A DNA stretch of 64,000 bases from Bradyrhizobium sp. sGM-13 (GCF_018398875.1 NZ_JAGWDK010000010.1:186001-250000); one strand, 5' to 3'; numbered from the stretch's first letter, positions 52,831 through 61,112 are shown. The notes: a model not told the origin generated them from the letters alone. Program-made: numbers and translations.

Positions 52831-53499
52831 GTGAGCGTGTTCGACCTAACGCTGACATTCGACAATGGTCCCGAGCCCGGCGTCACGCCGCGCGTGCTCG
52901 ATACCTTACGCGAGCGCGGCATCAAGACGACGTTCTTCTTGATCGGCGAAAAGCTCGGCGATGGCGAGCGCCGCCGGCTGGCGGCGCGCGCGCATGATGA
53001 AGGTCACTGGATCGGCAATCACACCTTTACGCACACCGTGCCGCTCGGGCAGCAACGCGATCCGAACGCGGCACAAAGCGAGATCGGCCGGACGCAAGAT
53101 GCAATCGGCAACCTCGCGCATGCAGCGCGCTGGTTCAGGCCGTTCGGCGGCGGCGGCAATCTCGATCGGCGGCTGTTGAAGCCCTCCGTGGTCGACTACC
53201 TCATCCGCAACAGGCATAGCTGCGTGCTCTGGAACGCGATCCCGCGCGACTGGGACGATCCCGATGGCTGGGTCGACCGAGCCCTCGATCTGTGCCGCTC
53301 GCAGCCGTGGAGCCTGATGGTGCTGCACGATCTGCCTGGCGGCGCCATGGATCACCTCGAGCGCTTTCTCGACCGAGCAGAGGAAGCCGGCGCGCGCTTC
53401 CACCAGGACTTTCCGCCCGACTGCGTCCCGATCCGGTCGGGCAAGATCGTGCTGCCCATCCAGCCCTACGTTTCCAACATCGAAGAGAGTGTCATATGA
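52831..53499 (+). CDS. Polysaccharide deacetylase (NodB-fold) family protein with altered motif 1
   Basis: A 222-aa NodB-homology protein starting at GTG. Motif 1 reads TFDNGP where carbohydrate deacetylases have TFDDGP: the catalytic-base Asp (11) is kept but the metal-binding second Asp is Asn (12). Motif 2 (NHTFTH, two metal histidines) and an RPFGG motif 3 are present. There is no signal peptide, so it is cytoplasmic, unlike cell-wall deacetylases; it may act on a small N-acyl or ring substrate brought in by the adjacent importer. Confidence 0.78.
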   Translation: MSVFDLTLTFDNGPEPGVTPRVLDTLRERGIKTTFFLIGEKLGDGERRRLAARAHDEGHWIGNHTFTHTVPLGQQRDPNAAQSEIGRTQDAIGNLAHAARWFRPFGGGGNLDRRLLKPSVVDYLIRNRHSCVLWNAIPRDWDDPDGWVDRALDLCRSQPWSLMVLHDLPGGAMDHLERFLDRAEEAGARFHQDFPPDCVPIRSGKIVLPIQPYVSNIEESVI

Positions 53500-54365
53500 G
53501 GATCGCGAGTTTCAAGGCAGGTCAAACGGCAACGTACGGCCTGGTCACGAACGCAGGCATTATCGATGCCGGAAAACGGCTTAAGGCCTATCCAACCCTG
53601 AAGTCGTTGCTCGCCAACGGGTTGCTTGACGAACTGAAGGCGCTGCAAGGTGAGCGTCCCGATTACGCATTGGCCGAAATCGAGCTGCTGCCGACCGTGC
53701 CCAACCCGGACAAGATCTTCTGCATCGGCGTCAACTACGCCACGCACCTTGCCGAAAGCGGCCACCCCACGCCGCCGCATCCGATGATCTTCACCCGTTT
53801 CGCCAATAGCCAGGTCGGTGGCGGCCAGCCGATGATCCGGCCGCCGGAATCCGAACGTTTCGATTACGAGGGCGAGATGGCTGTGATCATCGGTAAGGCC
53901 GGCCGCCGGATTTCGCGGGAAGAGGCGCTCGCGCATCTTGCGGGCTATGCCTGCTACAATGACGGAAGCATCCGCGACTGGCAGCGTCACACCTCGCAGT
54001 TCGCGCCGGGAAAGAATTTTGTCGGCACCGGCGCATTCGGCCCATGGATGGTCACGACGGACGAAATCCCCGATATCAGCAAGCAGACCATTGCGACCCG
54101 ACTCAACGGCGTCGAAGTGCAGGCCGCGCCGATCTCGGACCTCGTGTTCGATGTCCCTGCCCTGATCGCCTACTGCTCGACCTTCACCGAACTGGTCCCC
54201 GGCGACGTCATCGTCACCGGCACCACCGGCGGCGTCGGCGCCTACCGCACGCCGCCGCTGTGGATGAAGGATGGCGACGTGGTCGAGGTCGAGGTATCCG
54301 GCATCGGCGTGCTGCGCAATCCCGTAAAGGACGAGGTTGCGGCGGCTGCGACACGCGCGGCTTGA
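53496..54365 (+). CDS. Fumarylacetoacetate hydrolase (FAH) family protein
   Basis: A 289-aa enzyme with the FAH fold: NPDKIFCIGVNYATHLAESG, FDYEGEMAVIIGK (metal-binding acidic residues), YNDGSIRDWQRHTSQFAPGK and IVTGTTGGVG. Members hydrolyse, hydrate or decarboxylate 2-keto acids and related compounds, often in ring-cleavage pathways. ATG 53496 overlaps the deacetylase stop (ATGA), proving tight linkage. Likely a late step of the pathway encoded here. Confidence 0.88.
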   Translation: MRIASFKAGQTATYGLVTNAGIIDAGKRLKAYPTLKSLLANGLLDELKALQGERPDYALAEIELLPTVPNPDKIFCIGVNYATHLAESGHPTPPHPMIFTRFANSQVGGGQPMIRPPESERFDYEGEMAVIIGKAGRRISREEALAHLAGYACYNDGSIRDWQRHTSQFAPGKNFVGTGAFGPWMVTTDEIPDISKQTIATRLNGVEVQAAPISDLVFDVPALIAYCSTFTELVPGDVIVTGTTGGVGAYRTPPLWMKDGDVVEVEVSGIGVLRNPVKDEVAAAATRAA

Positions 54366-54401
54366 TGTGAGAGGAACAACAATAAGAGCAAGGAGATACA
54401 A

Positions 54402-55442
54402 ATGAACCTGCCGAAACATCTTCTGCCAACCACCGTCGTCGGCAGCTACCCGCAGCCGGAATGGCTGGTCGATCGCGCGATGTTGTCAAAGGTGGTGCCG
54501 CGCACACGCCTGCACGCGATGTGGCGGCTGCCTGCGGAGCACCTGGAAGAAGCGCAGGACGACGCCACCATCGTTGCGATCAGGGACATGGAGCGCGCCG
54601 GCATCGACATCGTGACCGACGGCGAAATCCGCCGCGAGAGCTATTCCAATCGCTTCGCCACCGCGCTTGAAGGCATCGATGGCGAAAATCCGGCGATGAT
54701 CACCTCGCGCAGCGGACACGAAACGCCGGTGCCGCGTGTGGTCGGTCCGGTAAAACGCCGCGGCCCGGTCGAGCTGCGCGACATGGAATTTCTACGGGGG
54801 AATACCGACCGCGCGGCCAAAATCACCCTGCCCGGCCCGTTCACGATGAGCCAGCAGGCCAAGAACGAGTACTACAAGGACGATGAAGAGCTGGCGATGG
54901 CATTTGCCGAAGCCGTCAGCGCCGAGGCGCTCGATCTGCAAAAGGCCGGCGCTGACGTGATCCAGCTCGACGAGCCCTGGGTGCGCAACAACCCGGACCT
55001 CGCCCGCCGCTACGCCGTCAAGGCAATCAACCGCGCCCTGCAAGGCATCACCGTGCCGACCGTGGTGCATCTGTGCTTCGGCTATGCCGCGGTCGTCCCC
55101 GGCTCGACCAAGCCGACCGGCTATTCCTTCCTTGCTGAACTCGCCGACACCAGTGCCGAGCAGATTTCGATCGAGGCGGCGCAGCCGAAACTCGATCTCG
55201 GCGTGCTCAAGGACCTGTCGTCGAAGAAGATCATGCTTGGCGTGCTCGACCTCGGTAATCCCGAGATCGAATCCGCCGATGTGGTGGCCGGCCGCATCCG
55301 CAACGGCCTCAAGCACGTCGCAGCCAACCGGCTCGTGATCGCGCCCGATTGCGGCATGAAGTACATGCCGCGCCACGTCGCGTTTGGAAAATTGAAGGCG
55401 ATGTGCGACGCGGCAGCGACCGTGCGCAAGGAGATCAGCTAA
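54402..55442 (+). CDS. Stand-alone MetE C-terminal-like zinc alkyltransferase
   Basis: A 346-aa protein corresponding only to the C-terminal catalytic barrel of cobalamin-independent methionine synthase. It keeps the zinc ligands: His223 and Cys225 in VHLCFGYA, Glu258 and Cys317 in APDCGMKYMP, plus the VIQLDEP motif. It lacks the N-terminal half that MetE uses, so the methyl donor is probably not folate triglutamate. Relatives include thiol alkyltransferases such as epoxyalkane:coenzyme M transferase. ATG 54402; ends the unit, 36 bp after the FAH gene. Confidence 0.82.
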   Translation: MNLPKHLLPTTVVGSYPQPEWLVDRAMLSKVVPRTRLHAMWRLPAEHLEEAQDDATIVAIRDMERAGIDIVTDGEIRRESYSNRFATALEGIDGENPAMITSRSGHETPVPRVVGPVKRRGPVELRDMEFLRGNTDRAAKITLPGPFTMSQQAKNEYYKDDEELAMAFAEAVSAEALDLQKAGADVIQLDEPWVRNNPDLARRYAVKAINRALQGITVPTVVHLCFGYAAVVPGSTKPTGYSFLAELADTSAEQISIEAAQPKLDLGVLKDLSSKKIMLGVLDLGNPEIESADVVAGRIRNGLKHVAANRLVIAPDCGMKYMPRHVAFGKLKAMCDAAATVRKEIS

Positions 55443-56046
55443 GCGGCCTGCCCTGCAACCACGCCGCGCCGCGCGCATACAGGGCCTCGACCTCGGGTCC
55501 CTTGAGGCCGGGCATGTCGCGCTTGACCGTATAGCCGATGCGGGTCTGCAAATAGGCGAGATGGCGGTAGCCCGGCGGGAATTGCTCGAGGAGAGCCTTG
55601 TCCAGCACCGGGGCCGTACCCGGCGTGACGGGGTCCATGCGGTCCTTCTCATAGATCGGCTGGCGCAGCACGATGCCCCAGCGTCCCTCCCGCTTTTCGA
55701 GGAAGTCGTAGAATCTCCCGGTGCAGAGCACGTCGCACAGCACGCCCTCGACCTCGGCACGCTGCGAGATCGTCATCTTCGTCTGCGCAATCGCGCGGGC
55801 GCCTGCGAGGTCAACCGAGATGCCGCCGAGAAAATGCAGAATGCTGACGCCCTTGGCCCAGGCCTGCTTGCTGATTTCGATGAACTGGTCGCCGGTGCCC
55901 TGCGTCCAGGTCGCCATCATGCGGCCGTCCGGATGCCAGACCGTGCGGAAACGCTCCCAGTCTCCGGCATCGCGCCAGATTGCCCAGTTCTGCACCAATT
56001 CCCGGATCAGACAATCGTCTTCAATTTCGGCGTGACTTAAGGGCAT
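55435..56046 (-). CDS. SnoaL-like/NTF2-fold protein
   Basis: A 203-aa protein with an N-terminal NTF2-like domain (LIRELVQNWAIWRDAGDWER, TVWHPDGRMMATWTQGTG), the arrangement of small ring-hydroxylating-dioxygenase beta-type or dehydratase-type proteins, and a C-terminal extension. It faces the MetE-like gene and their coding ends overlap by 8 bp. ATG 56046 follows AGGGAAAG. Relationship to the plus-strand cluster is suggestive only. Confidence 0.75.
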   Translation of the reverse strand: MPLSHAEIEDDCLIRELVQNWAIWRDAGDWERFRTVWHPDGRMMATWTQGTGDQFIEISKQAWAKGVSILHFLGGISVDLAGARAIAQTKMTISQRAEVEGVLCDVLCTGRFYDFLEKREGRWGIVLRQPIYEKDRMDPVTPGTAPVLDKALLEQFPPGYRHLAYLQTRIGYTVKRDMPGLKGPEVEALYARGAAWLQGRPLS

Positions 56047-56127
56047 GGGGGCACTTTCCCTGGGGACATATTTTCTCGAGCGTCCATGAGCCATAACCGT
56101 GGGGCTTCCACTGACAGGCTGGCGCCT

Positions 56128-56397
56128 TCACAACAGCTTCGCGCGGACGAACAGCGCACGCAAGGCGTTGGTCGCCTGTACGGTCAGCATCGCGTTATCA
56201 GCGGCGCCCTCCAGTGCTTGCACGGCATCGGCGTGCAGCGCGCGAAATTCGATCCATTCGATCGATGAGAGATTGGTGATGAAGCGATAGGCCTCCCCTA
56301 CGGTGGCGATCGACACCGTCCTGCCGTTCAGGCTGATCTTGAAGACCGCCCGCAGCGGGGTGTCGGAATCGGCGGCATCGCCCGCAACTGCGGTCAT
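56128..56397 (-). CDS. DUF982-like small protein
   Basis: An 89-aa protein with the general DUF982 pattern: VSIATVGEAYRFITNLSSIE, then ADAVQALEGAADNAMLTVQA and TNALRALFVRAKLL. Such proteins are common in rhizobia with unknown role. Its ATG overlaps the stop of the L,D-transpeptidase-like gene (ATGA), so both are made together. Confidence 0.6.
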   Translation of the reverse strand: MTAVAGDAADSDTPLRAVFKISLNGRTVSIATVGEAYRFITNLSSIEWIEFRALHADAVQALEGAADNAMLTVQATNALRALFVRAKLL

Positions 56398-57395
56398 GAC
56401 GGAGATGGCGAACGCCGCGACGCGGTGAGACCTTCGCGCAGACTCGGCACGACGACGAGCCGTTTGACCTCGCCGTTCCGGTAGGCCTGCAGGAACCTGT
56501 CGTAGTCCTTGATCGAGACGCAGCCGTTGGAATCACCGTTCGGCCCGAGCAGGTAGCTGTGCACGAGCAGGCCCGTTCGCCCGTGCATTTCGTTTTCGCC
56601 GATCGGGGTCATGCGCAGCGCCGCGACACCGTGAAACAGTTTCTCGCGCGGCTTCAAATCGTAGATGTTGGGCGGCGTCGCGCCGACCATGCGCTGGTCG
56701 ACATGTGCCGGATTGTCCATCAGGCTGCCCAGCCCTGAGTGTGCCTCGAGCTTGGTGCCGCTCGGCAGGTAAACGGCGCGGGCCGAAATGTCGTAGACGG
56801 CGGTCTGACTGTCATAGCCTAGCGCCGCCAGATCCTTGCGCTCGCTGAGCAGCCCATCCCCCGGCGTCAACGAGGCCAGCGAGAAGCGCATCGGCACCAG
56901 ATCGGCAAGCTTCTCGAACATGGTGCGGTTGTCGGACGAGACCGGCGGCGGATCGCTTCTCGGCGACTGAAGGTTGGCCAGGACCGGCCGGGATCTCGGG
57001 AGCGGGATGGCCGCTTCGACTGTCGGGGCCGGCGGCGCAGGCTGCACGTTCTCCTCACGCGATTGCTCCTCGCGCGATTGTCCGCCCAACAGGATTTCGA
57101 TGTACGCGAACTCCGCATCGAAGTCCGCGCGCTGCGGGCGGGGGACGGCGCGCCAGGGATAGTTGATGGCCAGCGAACGTCGCACCGAGGCGTGGCCGAA
57201 GCGCTCGTCGAACGAGGATGTGCTGCCGACGTTCGCGGATGCGGGCTTGACCAAGCCGACCACATCGAAATCGGTCACCCAGGCAGCCAACCCCAATGCC
57301 ATGGCGAGCGCCGCCGTCCCGAATGCCATCTCACGGAGCAATCGGGTACCGCGACTTGACGCAAGCCCGGCTGCGCTGGTCTTGGCTCTATCCAT
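56394..57395 (-). CDS. Membrane-anchored DUF2778 (Tlde1/L,D-transpeptidase-like) protein
   Basis: A 333-aa protein with an N-terminal membrane anchor (MAFGTAALAMALGLAAWVTD), a proline-rich linker and a C-terminal DUF2778 domain. The catalytic pattern is a His in LLVHSYL, then GPNGDSNGCVSIKDYDRF with the nucleophile Cys, equivalent to the YkuD motif. In Salmonella Tlde1 is an antibacterial T6SS effector; here the anchor suggests an envelope-remodelling enzyme instead. No secretion gene or immunity gene is adjacent unless the DUF982-like partner has that role. Confidence 0.8.
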   Translation of the reverse strand: MDRAKTSAAGLASSRGTRLLREMAFGTAALAMALGLAAWVTDFDVVGLVKPASANVGSTSSFDERFGHASVRRSLAINYPWRAVPRPQRADFDAEFAYIEILLGGQSREEQSREENVQPAPPAPTVEAAIPLPRSRPVLANLQSPRSDPPPVSSDNRTMFEKLADLVPMRFSLASLTPGDGLLSERKDLAALGYDSQTAVYDISARAVYLPSGTKLEAHSGLGSLMDNPAHVDQRMVGATPPNIYDLKPREKLFHGVAALRMTPIGENEMHGRTGLLVHSYLLGPNGDSNGCVSIKDYDRFLQAYRNGEVKRLVVVPSLREGLTASRRSPSPS

Positions 57396-57582
57396 TCGTC
57401 CCCGGATCGGCGCTTCGGAATAGAGTGATTCCTAAGGGATTCACCGAATAAGTCCCACCATAATGCAGATCAAAGTAAGGCATAATCGAGACAGGCGCTT
57501 TCGGCCATCATGACCAGCCGAATTCACAGGTTCAAGCCTCGTATTGGTAAACGGGCCGGGGTTTTCGCCAGCAGAGCCGCGC

Positions 57583-58008
57583 TCAAGGCCGGAGAATTGG
57601 ATTGGTATTCGGTGCCGGCGCCTCTTCCATCTCGGCGTGCTCCGGCAGCTTATCGCCATGTACGGCCAGCGCCGGCCCGATCCAGATCGGGTCGGCCAGA
57701 TGATCCCGGCGCGGATTGGTCGTATTCGGATGGACCAGAACGCTCAGATTCCCATGGTTGAGCATCAGCCAAGGCACCAGTTCGGGGAATATCTCGCGGG
57801 CAAAGGCGACCTGGTACATGGCCTGATCGTGCGGGCCGACCTTGACGTCGTGCCACCGTCCGAGCGTGACCGAAAAGCGCTCGCCGATCCACGCGCGCAG
57901 TTGTTCGGCCTCGGCCCGCGTGGTCGCCGGATCGTAGTAGATGTGGGCGTGATAGCTGGCGATTTCGCCTAGTGGTCGCGGACCGCTCGAACCGGGCTCA
58001 CTCGTCAT
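57583..58008 (-). CDS. DOPA 4,5-dioxygenase family protein
   Basis: A 141-aa protein of the DOPA-dioxygenase-like family, which extradiol-cleaves catechols. Three histidine motifs are clear: SYHAHIYYDP, VKVGPHDQAMYQV and LSVLVHPNTTNPRRDHLADP. ATG 58008 has GGAG eight bases upstream. Last gene of the P450 cluster, 63 bp after the CMD gene. The 57396-57582 gap holds no gene. Confidence 0.8.
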   Translation of the reverse strand: MTSEPGSSGPRPLGEIASYHAHIYYDPATTRAEAEQLRAWIGERFSVTLGRWHDVKVGPHDQAMYQVAFAREIFPELVPWLMLNHGNLSVLVHPNTTNPRRDHLADPIWIGPALAVHGDKLPEHAEMEEAPAPNTNPILRP

Positions 58009-58071
58009 CCCTGTGCTCCACACCATCGTTGGACCGGCCGATGATCGCTGCAACCGGGGGCGTGGTCAATG

Positions 58072-58626
58072 TCAGCCCGTTGGCTTCTGGCCGCCCTCGA
58101 AGACGGTCATCCCAGCAGCGGGGTCGAGGTCAACCTCGGTCGCTTCCGTCAAGCGGGCCATCGTCATGTAGAAACCGATCGCAAGGATCGATTCGACGAT
58201 CTCCTGCTCGCTGAAATGCCTGCGCATGGCGGCAAAGACCGGTTCAGCGACGCGCACGTTCTCGATCACTTCCCGGCCGAACGCCAGCAGCGCCTGTTCG
58301 GCGGCATTGAAGGCGGCGTCCTCGTATTTGCCCTGTTCGATGCAGTCGATCTGCCGCTGGGTAACGCCGACGCCGAGCGCGACATGCTGCCGCCACTCAT
58401 ATTCGCCGTGCTCCCATTGCGCGACCTGAAGAATCAGCAATTCGCGATTGACGTGGCTGAGCTTCTGGCGGTGCAGGATCGAATTGGCGAATCGCATCGC
58501 CGGAATGAAATTGGCCTCGGCATGCGCCATCATCCGAAAGATATTCAGTACGACCGGCATTCGATCGAAGGACGCACGCACGTCACCGCTGGTTGTCGCC
58601 GGATCGATCAGGGGAAGTCTGGCCAT
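58072..58626 (-). CDS. Carboxymuconolactone decarboxylase (CMD/AhpD-like) family protein
   Basis: A 184-aa helical protein: FIPAMRFANSILHRQKLSHV then NRELLILQVAQWEHGEYEWR QH, the standard CMD helix pair. The peroxidase CxxC of AhpD is absent (YEWRQH in its place), so it is not an alkylhydroperoxide reductase; a decarboxylase, lyase or lactone-handling role in aromatic breakdown is possible. ATG 58626 follows GGAG. Confidence 0.8.
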   Translation of the reverse strand: MARLPLIDPATTSGDVRASFDRMPVVLNIFRMMAHAEANFIPAMRFANSILHRQKLSHVNRELLILQVAQWEHGEYEWRQHVALGVGVTQRQIDCIEQGKYEDAAFNAAEQALLAFGREVIENVRVAEPVFAAMRRHFSEQEIVESILAIGFYMTMARLTEATEVDLDPAAGMTVFEGGQKPTG

Positions 58627-58715
58627 TCGCCTCTCCTTGCGCTTGCCGTTCTTGTGGCCGTCGTGGTCCGCGCTGTGGTCGTAACTTAATTCACGGTTGC
58701 CGGATCGCGCATCGC

Positions 58716-59249
58716 TCAGCGGCCGCCGACTTCGCGGATCGGATCGGAGCCGTCCCAATCGGCGGCAACGCGGCGGATGTGCTCGAAGAAACTTCCCTTG
58801 CTTCCGCTGATGTCTGAAATCTCCACCACGGTGCCGGGATGGGCTTGGGTATCGAAATAGGCGAAGCGCCCTTTTTCGCCGCCGATCTGGCCCTCGTGTC
58901 CGACTTTATAGCCCAGCGACAGCGCGCGGTCGTAGAGGGCCTGATATTCGCGGGTCCAGTACAACATATGCTGCAAGCCCTCGCGGCCGGAGTCGAGAAA
59001 CTCCTTGTACATTGAGGGCGCGTCATTGCGCTGCTGGATCAGCTCGATCTGAAGATCGCCGGAATTGGCGAGCGCTACGCTCATCTCCATGGCGGAGTCC
59101 TGGCCGCGGTGGCGGAAGTAATCGGTCTTGACCCTGTCGATGTAGTACCAGGGCCCGACGCCCATCACATTGACCCAATGATCCATGGCGGCTCGGATAT
59201 CGCGGACGACATATCCGTTCTGGCAGACTGCACCAAAGATACGGCTCAT
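58716..59249 (-). CDS. VOC/glyoxalase-fold protein
   Basis: A 177-aa single-domain VOC protein: GYVVRDIRAAMDHWVNVMGV at the start, LQIELIQQRNDAPSMYKEFL in the middle and RFAYFDTQAHPGTVVEISDI at the end, resembling methylmalonyl-CoA epimerase-like proteins. Probably a metal-dependent isomerase, epimerase or dioxygenase of the P450 cluster. ATG 59249 follows GGGAGG; the preceding GTG is an alternative. Confidence 0.82.
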   Translation of the reverse strand: MSRIFGAVCQNGYVVRDIRAAMDHWVNVMGVGPWYYIDRVKTDYFRHRGQDSAMEMSVALANSGDLQIELIQQRNDAPSMYKEFLDSGREGLQHMLYWTREYQALYDRALSLGYKVGHEGQIGGEKGRFAYFDTQAHPGTVVEISDISGSKGSFFEHIRRVAADWDGSDPIREVGGR

Positions 59250-59326
59250 CACGACCTCCCGTCTGCTGCCGGCGGTGTATCTCTTCGCCTCTTATGTGTC
59301 TTGATCCGCCGTTCAGGGGACCGCAT

Positions 59327-59446
59327 GTCCCGGACGCGGTGCAGCGCCTGCTCGGCGCTGCGCTGCAGAGCCGGGACCCATCTCAATGCGCAGGAACGGG
59401 TCCCGGCTCAGCAGCGCAGCACTTCGTGCCGCGCTGCGTCCGGGAC
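59327..59446. repeat. Long inverted repeat within the P450 cluster
   Basis: The left arm (59327-59379) starts GTCCCGGACGC and ends GAGCCGGGACCC; the right arm (59398-59446) starts GGGTCCCGGCTC and ends GCGTCCGGGAC. The arms match well over about 50 bases with some indels. It lies between the P450 stop and the VOC gene start and could form a large hairpin in the mRNA. Confidence 0.75.
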
Positions 59447-59467
59447 GCGATGCCCGTCCTCGAGCAC

Positions 59468-60688
59468 TCAGTTCGTCTTCCCGAACAGCAGGGGCAACTG
59501 ACGCGGGCCGCGAACGGTGCCTTCCGACCATGTGACCTTGCCGGCCGGATCGAGCCTGAAATCAGGAATCCGCTTCAGCCATTCCTCGATCGCAACTGTC
59601 ATTTCCATGCGGGCGAGGTTGGAGCCGACGCAGCGGTGAATACCAAGGCCGAACGCGGCGTGGCGATTCTCCTTGCGATCGATGACCACCTTGTCGGCAT
59701 CGGGGAACATGGCGGGATCGCGGTTGGCGGCCGGGAACGACAGCAGCACCATGTTGCCGGGCTTGATCGGGCAGCCGCTGACCGTCGTCTCCTTCATCAC
59801 CTCACGAGCCATCGTCACCGGCGAGTAGGCGCGCAGCAATTCCTCAACTGCGAGCGGCATCAGCTCCGGCTCCTTGACGAGGCGCTCGCGGTCCGCGGGC
59901 GTTTTCGCCAGATGCCACAGCGAGGAGCCGATCGCGCTCCAGGTGGTGTCGATGCCGGCGATCAACAGCAGCCGCAGCGAACCCAGCACATGTTCGTCCG
60001 TGAGCGGGTTTCCGTCCTTGTCCTTTGCCTTCATTAATGTCGAGATCAGATCGTCGGTCGGATTCTTCTTGCGCTGTTCGAGGTGGCCGGCGAAATAGCC
60101 GGTCATATCCTTCACCGCCTCCATCAGCGCGTTGTCGTCCTTGATGCCGAGTTCGAGGATGCCGTGAATCCATTTGATGAAGAGGTCGCCGTCCTTCTCG
60201 GGAATCCCGAGCATGTGCGCGATGGCGCGCACCGGAATGTGCTTGGTGTAGCGGGCGGCGGCGTCGCATTTGCCGTCGGCAATGAACTCGTCGATCAGCT
60301 CGTTGCAGATCGCGCGGACCCGCGGCTCCAGCTTCTTCATCGCGTCCGGGGTGAAGGGCGGCAGCAGAATTTGCTTGGCCGGCTTGTGCTCAGGCGGGTC
60401 AGAGGTGATCGGCGGTGCGCGGGCCGTGATCTCCGGGCGCACGTCGCGCACGATCACGCGTCGGGAAGAAAAGTGCTCGGTGTCATAGGCGATTTCCTTC
60501 ACCGCCTGGTACGTGGTCGGCATGTAGCAGCCGAGAAAGCGCTCGGTGTGAACGACCGGCGAAGCGGCGCGCAGCTTTTCCCAAATCGGAAATGGATCTT
60601 CCGTCCACACCGGGTCGGTATGGTCGAAATCGTTGATCCAGTCGGTGACTGGCGGATGCTCGGGCATGATGCTGGCGGAATCGGACAT
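59468..60688 (-). CDS. Cytochrome P450
   Basis: A 406-aa soluble bacterial P450 monooxygenase. I-helix oxygen-binding AGIDTT (244-249), ExxR in EELLR (E283, R286), heme loop FGLGIHRCVGSNLAR with axial Cys353. A ferredoxin gene lies directly upstream, giving the usual class I electron chain, but no ferredoxin reductase is adjacent. Neighbours suggest an aromatic or lactone-forming pathway; substrate is unknown. ATG 60688. Confidence 0.93.
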   Translation of the reverse strand: MSDSASIMPEHPPVTDWINDFDHTDPVWTEDPFPIWEKLRAASPVVHTERFLGCYMPTTYQAVKEIAYDTEHFSSRRVIVRDVRPEITARAPPITSDPPEHKPAKQILLPPFTPDAMKKLEPRVRAICNELIDEFIADGKCDAAARYTKHIPVRAIAHMLGIPEKDGDLFIKWIHGILELGIKDDNALMEAVKDMTGYFAGHLEQRKKNPTDDLISTLMKAKDKDGNPLTDEHVLGSLRLLLIAGIDTTWSAIGSSLWHLAKTPADRERLVKEPELMPLAVEELLRAYSPVTMAREVMKETTVSGCPIKPGNMVLLSFPAANRDPAMFPDADKVVIDRKENRHAAFGLGIHRCVGSNLARMEMTVAIEEWLKRIPDFRLDPAGKVTWSEGTVRGPRQLPLLFGKTN

Positions 60689-60748
60689 CGGAGCAATTCC
60701 TCTGCTTGGTTCGTTCAGATCGTGATGGATGAAAGATCCGCGACCGGA

Positions 60749-60958
60749 TTATTCTTCGGTCACCTCGATGGCAATTTCCGGACAGTTACTCTGGGCGAGC
60801 CAGGCCTTGTCTTCCAGGCCCGCAGGCACAGAACCGTCGCCTGTTTCGTGCGCGTTGCCGAATTCGTCGAGGTCGAACAGTTCGGGGGCCAGTGACTTAC
60901 AGCGCGCGTGTCCCTGGCATTTGTCCTGGTCGACGCGGACCTTCAGCTTTGCAGCCAT
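60749..60958 (-). CDS. 3Fe-4S type ferredoxin, P450 partner
   Basis: A 69-aa ferredoxin with Cys14, His17 and Cys20 in CQGHARC and Cys59 in NCP: the second cluster cysteine is replaced by histidine, as in 3Fe-4S or His-ligated ferredoxins that serve P450s. ATG 60958 has GAGGGG nine bases upstream. It precedes the P450 gene by 60 bp and faces a TetR gene across 154 bp, where the cluster promoter must be. Confidence 0.88.
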   Translation of the reverse strand: MAAKLKVRVDQDKCQGHARCKSLAPELFDLDEFGNAHETGDGSVPAGLEDKAWLAQSNCPEIAIEVTEE

Positions 60959-61112
60959 CGCAACGTTCCCCTCTTTTGTGGCGCGCATTGTCTCGCGCTG
61001 CCTTTCCGTCGGCGCAGCGGCACAGATCGGCCGCAGCACCGCGAAGTTATATCATATTACATTCGCGTTGCCGTTGTGCTGTCAAGGCAAAAGTTATAGA
61101 TCATGGAACTGA

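Noticed and set aside
52831..53499. Identification as nodulation gene nodB
   Set aside because: Only the fold is shared; motif 1 is altered and no nod genes or nod box are present.
54402..55442. Call as complete methionine synthase MetE
   Set aside because: Less than half the length; the N-terminal domain is absent.
60959..61112. Divergent promoters between ferredoxin and TetR genes
   Set aside because: TTGACA (minus) and TATAGA (plus) can be found but spacings (20 and 15 bp) are poor, so no promoter is called.
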